Part shown: positions 9,391 through 17,954 of the stretch, in pieces
How positions within the stretch are numbered: the stretch's first letter is position 1
How the letters are laid out: every line of letters begins with the position of its first letter
From: Polysphondylium violaceum
Taxonomy: Eukaryota; Evosea; Eumycetozoa; Dictyosteliales; Dictyosteliaceae
Direction of reading: 5' to 3'
Length of the DNA: 24,073 nucleotides
Assembly (NCBI GenBank): GCA_000277445.1
Contig: AJWJ01000364.1
Span: 1 to 24,073 of the forward strand
The notes under the pieces: generated by a model
The model's input: only the letters and a program-made list of their open reading frames with translations
Told to the model about the DNA's origin: nothing
The model's database searches: none
Made by a program: the position numbers and the translations under genes

Positions 9391-9898
9391 TTACTTATCA
9401 ATATCAATTTCAATATAATCAGTCTGCTTTGATAACAATATTTGTTGTAGTTGGGGAAGGTGTAATTGTGCAAATTAAGTAGCTTTAGGATTTTGTGGTT
9501 CAAGTACTTTTGAAGTGGTTTGGGATGTTGTTGGTTGGGAGGCCTTTGAAAATACACATTGCGAAAGTTTGTCTGCCTCAAATCTTAAACCTCTTGATCT
9601 GTATTATGAGTTTAAAAAATTTACTTTAGATTTAATTTGAACTTTCCATAAATTCTAAACTAAAAATCAGTATTGCACCACATGTTATTGAAACGACATG
9701 ATCATTGTTTTTGTAGTTTCATTCTAGAACAAACTAAAGCAACAAAAACAAGTGCAATCAAAATAAAGAGCATTTTCTTTGATTGACCTTTATTGCATTA
9801 TATCTGAATATTCTTGTTCATTGACTATTCCCACAAGAGAATTGGGACAGCGATTGTAAAAATTTACCACCCATAGCTGATTACTTTTGACATATTCC
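9391..9898 (-). pseudogene. Decayed third copy of the Erf4-like tandem family
   Basis: Minus-strand relics of all family blocks appear in the right order and spacing. From the 5' side they are NFYNRCPNSLVGIVNEQEY (matching LNRYPTELEGVVDQEEY), a hydrophobic segment MLFILIALVFVALVCSRM, a second hydrophobic stretch, an FLNS-stop-YRSRGLRFEA block matching FNNEYISRGVSF, a Pro/Thr/Gln linker, and the tail TDYIEIDIDK followed by a stop. The blocks fall in at least two frames with several in-frame stops, so no full protein can be made. It is an ordinary decayed duplicate of a host gene. The original start is unclear; the ATG at 9893 is a candidate. An unusual intron arrangement could explain one frame change but not the stop inside the FN-EY block. 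Confidence 0.8.
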
Positions 9899-10554
9899 AA
9901 AATCAAATATATTAAGTAAAAAAAAAGGATCAAAAATTTCTACTTTTTCCATTTTTAAAATAAAGTCAGTTCCTTGATTCATTGGCTATTTATCTGTTCT
10001 ATTCTCAGATTAAAAAAAATATTAAAAACCAATGCAGAAACTCTTGGCTCAACTACCAGGGAACAAAAAAAAAAAAAAGTGAAAAAATTTGTAAAATTTT
10101 TTTTTACGATGTCCCCAATTGGAATCCTCATTTTTCTCGAAAAAAAATTTACACAAATAGTTTTATAAGGAGGGATCTCGGTTTTTTGCTTTGTTATTTT
10201 CTTTTCTTTTGATTACAAAAACAAAATTATCGTTATCTTCTCAACGAATCTTCATAAATTGAGAAAGTTTATTGAAAAATGATCGATCTATGGTAAGAGA
10301 AAACTATTCCTGAGAAAAAAAGAAAAAAACCGAGTGTAAAAAAAATATAGAAAAAAAAATTATATCCCCAGAATTAAAATTGTTTTTTTTTCGTATTTCA
10401 AAGTATTTTGTAAAAAACACAGTTGTCGAAATTTTTTGCACAAAGCCACCTTGCGAAGCCACCTTTCATTCTATTTGGGTCTCATCATCCACAATTATTG
10501 AACTTTCGGCCCATTTCAAATGTTGATTGAAATCAAATCAAATCAAACACCATC
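9899..10554. other. Intergenic AT-rich region with A/T homopolymers
   Basis: Holds the promoter of the gene at 10555. Short open frames around 9974-10212 are rich in Lys/Phe from A and T runs and lack any recognisable motif. No RNA gene seen. Confidence 0.45.
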
Positions 10555-11556
10555 ATGCTTATTAACAAAAATTTTATAATAATCTATATTTTATCAATTT
10601 TAATTAATACTCAAAGTGGCCATGCAACTACATTTTCTTTTACAGAAACCCCAATTATTATTCGCTCATTAGATTGGCACCCTATAGATCTAATTGTTGA
10701 AAATCTGATTCACAGAGAAGCTTTTCATTTATATATAGATAAACAATTTTATATGGAATACAACCTTGGAATTGGAGAAACAATAGAAGTTATTTTTCCC
10801 CAAGATAGTTTTCACCACATTGTTGGTCTGCACAGAGTAGGAACAAACGAGTCCATTGAAACAGATACCTATTTTGCGCCTGTCATAACATCATACAATT
10901 GTACAAGAAAAAATATTTTAATAGATGATCAAACTCAAAAAGTTAGTGAATGTATATTCAAAGGTAGTAGATTGCCAACAGACAAAATCATTTCTTTGGT
11001 AAACGGTTTAAATATCTATGAAATTGGAGGTACGTCTGATTGCATGAAGGTAAATCTCATTGGAGCCATGGTCCCAAGACCTTTTATAAATATCTATATT
11101 TTAACAACATTTAAACTTTTTTTGGAAGCAACTGGTGTCAAATTTATACCTTCACCTTTTATCGTTGGAGGATTTTTGTATGAACAAGTCATTCATAGTG
11201 ACGTGATCTTGATAAGTTTTAAAGGATATTATTTGGATCCAAAATATTTCAATGTTTTATATACCAACCAAGCCACCTCATATAATCTTTCAAATTGTAT
11301 TTATGTTGATCAAACATCTGACAAAGAATATTATTATGAAGAGCTTACGTGCACTCTTCCTTCATTAGGAATGTCCGAGTTTGATGGTGATTTAGTAGAT
11401 TTGGTTCCTATTCTAAAAGAGTATTTTTTTGAAAATGTCACAATCAATCCAGCTCACAATTTTACAAAATTAAATTGGCAATCGACCTCATCGTCATTGA
11501 AACCAATTTATTATATAATCTTTTCAATTTTTGCAATTATTATCAATTTAATTTAA
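10555..11556 (+). CDS. Secreted/GPI-anchored protein with TIG-like segments
   Basis: A 333-aa cell-surface type protein. It has a signal peptide (MLINKNFIIIYILSIL, cleavage probably near residue 25) and a C-terminal hydrophobic stretch that runs to the last residue (PIYYIIFSIFAIIINLI), the pattern of a GPI-anchor signal. Several N-glycosylation sequons occur (NCT, NLS, NVT, NFT, NES). A later segment, ILISFKGYYLDPKYFNVLY with NCIYVD and LTCTLPSLG, has the look of an IPT/TIG immunoglobulin-like fold, which dictyostelid adhesion proteins use widely. An earlier segment around VITSYNCTRKNILID may be a diverged second copy. I do not recognise an orthologue. It converges on the repeat-protein gene, with only 25 nt between stops. 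Confidence 0.8.
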   Translation: MLINKNFIIIYILSILINTQSGHATTFSFTETPIIIRSLDWHPIDLIVENLIHREAFHLYIDKQFYMEYNLGIGETIEVIFPQDSFHHIVGLHRVGTNESIETDTYFAPVITSYNCTRKNILIDDQTQKVSECIFKGSRLPTDKIISLVNGLNIYEIGGTSDCMKVNLIGAMVPRPFINIYILTTFKLFLEATGVKFIPSPFIVGGFLYEQVIHSDVILISFKGYYLDPKYFNVLYTNQATSYNLSNCIYVDQTSDKEYYYEELTCTLPSLGMSEFDGDLVDLVPILKEYFFENVTINPAHNFTKLNWQSTSSSLKPIYYIIFSIFAIIINLI

Positions 11557-11581
11557 AACTGTAAATAAAACTATATTTAAA

Positions 11582-13521
11582 TTATTTATTAAAATATTGA
11601 TAGAAGTAATCTGATAGGGTATCATAAAAGCTTTTGGACTCTGGCTCTTGTTGGGTGTTCGTATCTTCTTGTTGTTTGAAAATACCGGATAAAGTAAAAC
11701 CACTTGGGGCTTCAGTTTTTGTTGGAGATGCAGTTGGTTTTTTCCCAAATAAAGGTGGAATAGTTAAAATTGGTTTATTCGTTTCAGATGGAGATGGCGT
11801 AGGTGGTGGAGTTTCATTTGTTGATTGAGAAGGGGTTGAAGTGGGTTTAGTGGTACCAAATATTGAGGGAATTGAAAAAAGTGGTTTGCTTGTTTCAGAA
11901 TGTGTAGGTGTAGGTGAATTAGATAGTGCAGGAGATGTAGGACTAGGCGAGGGAGTATCATTAGGTTTGCCTCCAAATAAGGGTGGAATAGTAAAAATAG
12001 GTTTACTTGTTTCAGACTGGGTTGGTGTAGGTGAGTCAGATAGCGCAGGAGATGTAGGACTAGGCGAGGGAGTATCTTTAGATTTGCCTCCAAATAATGG
12101 TGGAATAGTAAATATTGGTTTACTTGTTTCTGAAGGTGTCAGTGTTGGTACCGTTGTTGTGGTTGATGTAGGTGGTGATGTAGGGTTAGGGGATGGTGTG
12201 TCTTTTGGTTTGCCTCCAAATAAAGGTGGAAGAGTAAAAATAGGTGGACTTGTTTCAGGTGGATTTGTAGTTTGAGGGGATGAGTCAGTAGGAGAAGGAG
12301 TTGGGGAATCTTTTGGCTTTCCACCAAACAAAGGTGGTAGAGTAAATATTGGTTTACTTGTCTCTAATGGTGTTGGAGAATTTGGGGCAGGAGTTGATAA
12401 ATCTGTTGGTGTAGGGGATGGAGTATCTTTGGGTTTACCACCGCCAAATATAGGAGGTAGAGTAAACAATGGTTTACTTGTCTCTGATGGTGTTGGACTA
12501 GGAGTTGATGAATCAGATGGATTTGATGTTTCTTTAGGTTTACCACCACCAAACAAAGGTGGGAAAGTAAATATTGGTTTACTTGTCTCCGAGGGTGTTG
12601 GTGTTGGTGAATCAGATGGAGGTTGACTATCTTTGGGTTTACCACCACCAAACAAGGGTGGTAGGGTAAATATAGGTTTACTTGTTTCTGATGGTGTTGG
12701 TGTAGGTGTTGATGATTCAGATGGAGTCTGTGTTTCTTTAGGTTTACCACCACCAAACAAGGGTGGTAGAGTAAAAATTGGTTTACTTGTCTCCGGTGGT
12801 GAACCAGGGGGTTCAGTATCTTTTGGTTTACCACCACCAAATAATGGAGGCAAAGTAATTTTTGGTAAAATACCAGATGATGTTGGAGCGTTTGAATCTG
12901 AACTATCTTTTGGTTTTCCAAAAATAGAAGGTAGTGTTATTTTAGGTATTATTGGAGGTATTGTCAATGGTGGAAGGGTGATTTTGGGAATAATTGGAGG
13001 AATGGTCAATGGTGGAAGTGTAAGCTTTGGAATAACTAGAGGAGGAAGAGTTAGGCCAGGGATGAGAGGAGGTAAAGTTAGATTAATATCTCCACCATTA
13101 CAAAATAATCTTGAACGAACAATTAATTGAAGAACCGAGGTTAAAAATGAAATAACACTTTCTTTTCTTTGCACATGCTTTTGAGAAAGTTTAAAAAGCT
13201 TAACATTCTTTACGTTTTCACCCACACAAAAGCTTGGATATTTATCACAAAAATCCCGAACAAAATCTTCAACATGTTCAGATAAATACTCCATAGAACT
13301 ATATTGGTTACTAAAATAATGTCTAACATGTATTAAAAAAACCTCTCTTTGTTGGGCAGTACTTAGTTCACTAAATTGTATTTTTTTCTATTTTAAAAAT
13401 TGAATTTAATACTTCATTAATTTTTTAAAAATAACATAAAACATAATCTTACTTCTACATTTTTTGAATATACACATGAGATAGATAGAGTCAGTAAAAT
13501 AAATAAAAGGATTTTTTTCAT
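11582..13521 (-). CDS. Secreted repeat protein, LPPLFGG/PTS repeats (two exons)
   Basis: A 624-aa predicted secreted protein. Exon 1 (13521-13453, exactly 23 codons) encodes a signal peptide beginning MKKILLFILLTLSIS. A 65-nt intron starting GTAAGA separates it from exon 2 (13387-11582), both in phase 0. A helical, Cys-containing region (DFCDKYPSFC ... RSRLFC) spans about residues 24-150. A LTLPPL/IPKITLPPL zone follows, then about eleven repeats of 32-42 residues with core KPIFTLPPLFGGGKPKD and a Pro/Thr/Ser spacer ending ETS. A short acidic/aromatic tail ends FYDTLSDYFYQYFNK. Alternating hydrophobic stickers and PTS spacers suggest an extracellular matrix, sheath or coat protein (inference). 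Some neighbouring repeats are near-identical in DNA, so the array has expanded recently. The adjacent gene (13898-14897) shares its 5' architecture. Confidence 0.85.
11700..12890 (-). repeat. Coding tandem repeat array (about 11 units)
   Basis: Units of roughly 95-125 bp encode the LPPLFGG-plus-spacer repeat. The pair around 11910-11965 and 12028-12085 is nearly identical at DNA level (shared GGAGATGTAGGACTAGGCGA), while the upstream units with a triple-Gly core form a second subgroup. This suggests step-wise local duplication. Confidence 0.8.
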
Positions 13522-13897
13522 AATTAATTTTTAGAAATAATTAATCTGTACAAAAGAATGAGATAAATATCAACAACGAAAGAAAACATTAAAAAAAGTA
13601 AAATAAAAAAATTAAATTAAATTCACATGCAATTAAAATGTAGATACAATGAATGGTATTTATATAAACATTTAACACACTATAATTACTTGGTGGGGTT
13701 TTAATCATTTACCCCCATCCCCATTATTTATATATGAAATAATATTATTTTACAAAAACATTATTGATGGTACTAGAAATGATAGATAACAAGAATATTG
13801 TAAAAAAGTGAATGAAAAAAATGTGGGGATGGTAATGGTGAATAAAGATAGTGTGGTGGGTATGAAGAATTTATTTGCTTATTATTTTAATACCAAT
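13522..13897. promoter_or_regulatory. Promoter of the repeat-protein gene, GC-rich islands
   Basis: The gap contains GC-rich islands unusual for this genome: GGTGGGG (13692), ACCCCCATCCCCATTATTTA (13711-13730) and GTGTGGTGGGTATG near 13850. The G/T-rich strings resemble the G-box sites of dictyostelid developmental promoters (GBF type). The 12-mer CCCCATTATTTA recurs in the same orientation upstream of the sister gene. Confidence 0.5.
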
Positions 13898-14897
13898 TTA
13901 CTCATGTTTTCTCATTCTTGGATAGAGTTCTGGTAATTGACTTGATTTTGCAGCTGGTTTTTTGGTTGGGGTTGGTTTTTTGGTTGGTGCTGGTGTTCTG
14001 GGAGCTGGTTTTTTGGTTGGGGTTGGTTTTTTGGTTGGGGCCACTGTTGGTTTTGGAGAGGGGGTTTTAGTGGTCTCTCTAGTATCACCTAGATCAGCTT
14101 CTTGTTGATATTGATATGCTCTGTCAATGAAAAAATCAAATAAATCACTGACTAAATTATGATCTCTCTTCTTTTTGCCAGATTCCTGAGGATTTGGTTC
14201 TTGAGCAGTTTGTTCTTGTTCATATTCTCCTTGATCTAGTCCATCATTTTCCCAATCATTATTTTCATCATATTGATCATCTTGTTCATTCTCAAAGGTT
14301 GGTTGTTGAGGAGAATTTCCGATTGCAAATCCTAATGGACCCAAACCCAAAGATATTGATAATTTGTTTTGTTGATCATCATTATCAACAGTTGCTTTTG
14401 ATTGTTTTTCAGAATCTAGTCGTTTACATTGAATATCCAACACAAGTTTAGCTACTTCAACTAAAAGATCAGGAATATTTTTAATTTTTTCTATATTATC
14501 AATAGAAGGAGCTAAACCAGCACCAATTTTTGTAGTTTTGCAAACTCTTAAATTATTACAAACTCTTGATACATCCGAGTAAAAGGTTTCTGGTAACATT
14601 TGATTTCTCAGTAAGTGCTGAAGGTTCATTATTAAATATTGAGTTTGTTGTTGATCATCCATTTCATCTACAAGTTGATTTAATTCCTCTTGTTTTAGAT
14701 TTTGGGGCATACCCTTTGGAATAAATGTTTTATCATTTTGATTTGTTACTTGAGTTTCTTGTGTTACTCTCTTCTATAAATTATTTTATTAATATTTGAA
14801 CGATTATATATTGTCACAAATCTCTTACCTCTTTACAATCAATAAATGTAGTGTGAAATAGTAAAACTATGAAAAGATAGATTATTAGTGATTTCAT
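13898..14897 (-). CDS. Secreted protein with PTKKPTP tail (two exons)
   Basis: A 314-aa predicted secreted protein. Exon 1 (14897-14829) is again exactly 23 codons of signal peptide (MKSLIIYLFIVLLFHTTF...), followed by a 55-nt phase-0 intron (GTAAGA...AG) and exon 2 (14773-13898). The N-terminal region contains a Cys pair (SRVCNNLRVC) and a third Cys about 38 residues on (LVLDIQC), like the neighbour's CDKYPSFC...RLFC. Then come an SLGLGPLG segment, an acidic Asp/Glu/Asn/Gln-rich stretch, and a basic tail of PTKKPTPTKKPAPRTPAPTK repeats ending MRKHE. The acidic and basic blocks could mediate self-association or binding to polyanions (inference). I take it as a diverged duplicate of the 11582-13521 gene whose tail was replaced or expanded. 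No named family is recognised. Confidence 0.83.
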
Positions 14898-15446
14898 TTT
14901 ATCCAAACGAAGTGTATTATTAAATATCTAAAACCACTATTGAACTAAATATAAATATATCAATCTCTATCACTTGAATACCAGTTTAAAAAAATAATAA
15001 TTACAAAACAAATATTATTAAAATAATAATACAATAAATAATTTTTTGTGAGTTTACACAATCATTTAGTATGAATTTCACCCGTATATAAATGGGGTAG
15101 TACATTAAATCATATGAAGTAAAGGGGGAGGGGATATGAAATTAAAAATATGCTTTATCATATTATTTTAACCCCCCATTATTTACCCACCATTTTTCAT
15201 CATTTATTGATACACACACCTTTACCACACTACATTGAATTATTACTCTGGGTAAAATGAAATATAACTCAAAATTGATAAATGGCGAGAGTGAATATTG
15301 AATGATACTCAAAATATCTAAAATTGTTTTTTTTTTTTTTTTTTTTTTTAACTAATTTATAAATTAAGGAAAGATGGTGATTTTTCCATAAAATAAATAA
15401 AATAATAAAATTATTCAGACTCCCTAAGATTTAATATAAAGTTTAT
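14898..15446. promoter_or_regulatory. Promoter of the PTKKPTP gene; T-run
   Basis: Contains GGGGGAGGGGAT (about 15124), ACCCCCCATTATTTACCCACC (from 15171) and ACACACACCTTTACCACAC (about 15212), plus a 23-T run (15327-15349) near the 3' end of the next gene. The CCCCATTATTTA 12-mer (15174-15185) is identical to that at 13719-13730. Regulatory function is inferred. Confidence 0.5.
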
Positions 15447-16011
15447 TTATAATAATTTTTCAAAATCAAAGTCACGAGCATCTGAGGTATTGGCAATGGC
15501 TTTAAAGTAAACGGTTAAACTTTGGTCTTCAAATTTATATTCCCAATAGTTTGAAGTGGATAATTTTTCAGCAAATTTGAAAACAAGTTTGGCTTTTGGG
15601 GTTAATTCAAGGAAAGCTTCTTTGACCATTTCATCAGACAATCTCTTTTCAATATTTTGAGCAACATAGCCTATGACTTCGGCGAAGATATCACCTACTT
15701 GGTTTTGATAAGTACCAACGTGGGGGAAAACACTTTCCAATGAGGCATCATCCAAAGACCATTCAACACCAGTGGCTGCCTTAATCTTTTCAAACGATTG
15801 GGTGAATTTATCTTGATTTTTCTTGAGATTTAAACGAGCTGGGAGGGTATAGACAGCTGGAAGTGGGATAACGTTTTCCAATTTAAAATATTTGATATCA
15901 CTGGTATTACAAATGGATCTAAAGAGTAATACCAATGTACCATTGGTAAAACGATAAACCCAATCCTTATTATTATTTTTATCGTCACCAAAAAAAACAA
16001 CTTGTTTAATA
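15447..16011 (-). CDS. Uncharacterised protein with internal duplication; 5' end unresolved
   Basis: An open frame of 187 codons runs from an apparent 3' splice site (TTTTTACTAG, ending at 16012) to the stop at 15447, with no ATG in the upstream part. The first sure residues are IKQVVFFGDDKNNNKDWVYRF. The two ends of the protein are copies of one another: WVYRFTNGTLVLLFRSICN then TSDIKYFKLEN near the start, and WEYKFEDQSLTVYFKAIAN then TSDARDFDFEK at the C-terminus. Between them lies a predicted mixed helical region with VEWSLDD. There is no signal peptide in the visible part. I do not recognise the family. No convincing first exon was found within about 400 nt upstream, so the gene may have a distant small exon or be 5'-truncated. 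Confidence 0.6.
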
Positions 16012-17014
16012 CTAGTAAAAAATCATGGCGGGGGAATACGTAAACATTATAATTTTAAATTTTTTAATCAATAATATCTACCGAAAAAAATAATAAATTT
16101 TTTAATTTTTTTCCGTAGACCACGCAAAAGATATTGATAATCAATCTTGGTGCTATTGAGTCAACAGAAAATAATAAAGGAGGATGTTTTTTAGTAAAAC
16201 TGGATATGGCACTTGCTTTGAAATGCTCACTTTTACATCTATTTTATCAAAGTATAGAAGACCAGTAAATTTTAAATAAGCTTATTTAAAAGCAAATCTA
16301 AAATTTTAAATAAGCAGATCTAAAAGTGAGATAGAACATAGTTTTTGGTAACAATAAATAAATACTGTAAGGTTGTTCTTTAATTAAATTCATGATTTTT
16401 AGGAATTATTCTCAAAGATTATCTCTAAAACTTTCTTACTGCACTAAAAGATCTATAGATTTGGATAGAGTATGAATCTATTTGCATAGATTGATAATTT
16501 TGTCAATGAATGGTGTAGAGATAGATCTATTTAATCATTGGTGAGTGATTGGTGCCAGGAAACAACATCTTTTTAGAGACCATCTCTAAATTTTTTTATT
16601 GTGGTATAATTGATGATGACCATACAATGAATACTAATGAAGGCTGTATCCATAGCCAACCTATTTTCTAATTTATGATTACTCTAAAAAAAGTGTATCT
16701 AATAGGAGAGTAGCTCAATTGGAAAATTAAAATTGTATACATGGTTGAGTAAGTAGTCTTATAATATTTTTAAAAACGGAATTATCAATTATAATTGATA
16801 GTACAACTCACATAAATTATATTACCCATTTGTTAGGTGTTGTAATTATCTTTTGTATCTTGCTGCAACAATTTATCTTGGATCCGTGTAAAAATTTAAA
16901 AAATTGGGAAAAACAGATGACGCTGGTGTGTGCAGTTTCTTTTTTTTTTTTTTTTTTTTCTATTTCAGTAAAAAAACCACATCAAGTGTATTATTATTCT
17001 TTATATATTTAATC
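16012..17014. other. Non-coding kilobase with inverted repeats
   Basis: Apart from the inverted-repeat element described separately, this stretch holds scattered ATCTCTAAA and AGATCTA motifs, a hairpin TTTAGAGA-CCA-TCTCTAAA (16572-16590) and a 20-T run (16940-16959) ahead of the selenoprotein gene. I see no conserved frame. Confidence 0.45.
16226..16330. repeat. 105-bp inverted-repeat element with central palindrome
   Basis: Arms CTCACTTTTACATCT (16226-16240) and AGATCTAAAAGTGAG (16316-16330) pair at 14 of 15 positions. Inside, 16270-16291 is a perfect 22-nt palindrome centred on AAGCTT, and AAATTTTAAATAAGC occurs twice. It could be a MITE-like element, a replication or scaffold site, or a folding RNA. 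No target-site duplication is evident. Confidence 0.55.
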
Positions 17015-17601
17015 ATGAATAAGATTAAAAATAGAGGCCATCTCGGGCATCGAGTGGAATCTGCTTTTAATCTAAGTGTGGTTGTTTTATTATTTATGTT
17101 TATAGGAGGATCTATATCGGTAAATATTCCACAAAACTCTGCACTTCAATCAACATGTCACGAATTAGGTTTCACTGATGCCTTGTTATGTTCAACTTGT
17201 GACGATTTTAAAGAGTTTGTAGGTGATTCAGGTATGTCTTTATTCATTCCTCTGTAATATACAATAGAGATCATCAATACTAATCATACAATACATTATA
17301 CACATCAATAGATTTTTACGGAGAATGCCAAAAATGTTGCGCAGAGGAATCAAACAATGAGAAAAAGACCTTTGTCGGAGCAGATTTGGTTATTTGTCAA
17401 TGACGTTTATCGGCTTTCCCTCATATAAAGGAATTTATTGAGAAAAAAGCCGCAGACTATAAGAAACTTTCAGTCAAGTATCAAAGTGGATCTAACCCTC
17501 GTCTTAGTCTCACTGATACCAATGGCAAGAAAGAAGAAATTAATATAGAAAGTTGGAAGACTGAAAACTTGGAAGAATATCTTAAAGAACAAAATCTTTA
17601 A
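17015..17601 (+). CDS. selenof: Selenoprotein F (Sep15) with in-frame TGA = Sec
   Basis: SELENOF is a thioredoxin-like oxidoreductase of the ER lumen that works with UDP-glucose:glycoprotein glucosyltransferase in glycoprotein quality control. Exon 1 is 17015-17231 and exon 2 17312-17601, with an 80-nt intron (GTATGT...ATAG) splitting an Asp codon. The product is 168 residues with TGA at 17401-17403 read as Sec103 in VICQURLSAFPHIKEF, aligning with the human EVCGUKLGRFPQVQAF. A signal sequence (FNLSVVVLLFMFIGG) is followed by the family Cys-rich domain (CHELGF, CSTCDDF, ECQKCC). The end (LTDTNGKKEEINIESWKTEN then LEEYL) matches the family. Length is close to the human 165 aa. The redox motif is CQU rather than CGU. 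A SECIS lies 52 nt after the stop. A conventional gene caller would stop at the TGA. Confidence 0.95.
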
Positions 17602-17653
17602 GCGTCTCCCCCTCCCTGAAGAAATACTGGATGAATGATGAATGGATTGCACA

Positions 17654-17725
17654 GGTTATTGTAATGATGATATATATGGAAAACAACACTGTGTTGTCAT
17701 GTATGTTTGATAGTTTTGATCTCTA
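17654..17725 (+). promoter_or_regulatory. SECIS element (form II) in SELENOF 3' UTR
   Basis: Hand folding gives the eukaryotic SECIS plan. The non-Watson-Crick quartet is formed by AUGAU (17664-17668) opposite UGAU (17708-17711), including tandem G-A pairs. An 11-bp helix II pairs 17669-17679 with 17697-17707. An AAAA bulge (17680-17683) sits at the canonical distance, and an extra ministem CAACA-CUG-UGUUG (17684-17696) makes it form II. Helix I below is weak and AU-rich. A polyadenylation signal AATAAA at 17770-17775 places it in the 3' UTR. Confidence 0.9.
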
Positions 17726-17954
17726 ATCGGTCCCTCGATTCCTCATCCTCCTTTATGTCCTCACACACAAATAAAATACTTGTTTTTTTATAATAATAAT
17801 AATCATACGTGTATTCACAGGCACTGACTCATTGTCGGATGCATCAATTTAATTTATTTATTTGGGAAAGTTTGTTTTTTTTTTTTTTTTTTTTATTTTT
17901 ATTATATCTTTGCGCAAAGATATATACATACACATACAGACATTAGACAGAGAA

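Noticed and set aside
9974-10212. Two overlapping + strand frames of 64 and 76 codons
   Set aside because: Lys/Phe-rich translations of A/T runs with no motif and no upstream promoter-like context.
11700-12890. Regularly spaced repeats that might suggest a CRISPR-like array
   Set aside because: Units are coding, in frame, degenerate and within a eukaryotic gene.
11841-13130. Long + strand and second minus-strand frames across the repeat gene
   Set aside because: They are shadows: the periodic repeat in the true frame keeps other frames open. Only the called frame joins a signal peptide by a good splice.
16705-16722. tRNA-like start GGAGAGTAGCTCAATTGG, resembling a 5' acceptor and D arm
   Set aside because: No pairing D-stem 3' half, no anticodon arm, no GGTTCGA-type T arm and no 3' acceptor match. 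At best a chance match or old fragment.
17401-17601. Treating the SELENOF frame after TGA as a broken gene or separate frame
   Set aside because: Family alignment continues with Sec at the expected redox position and a SECIS follows.
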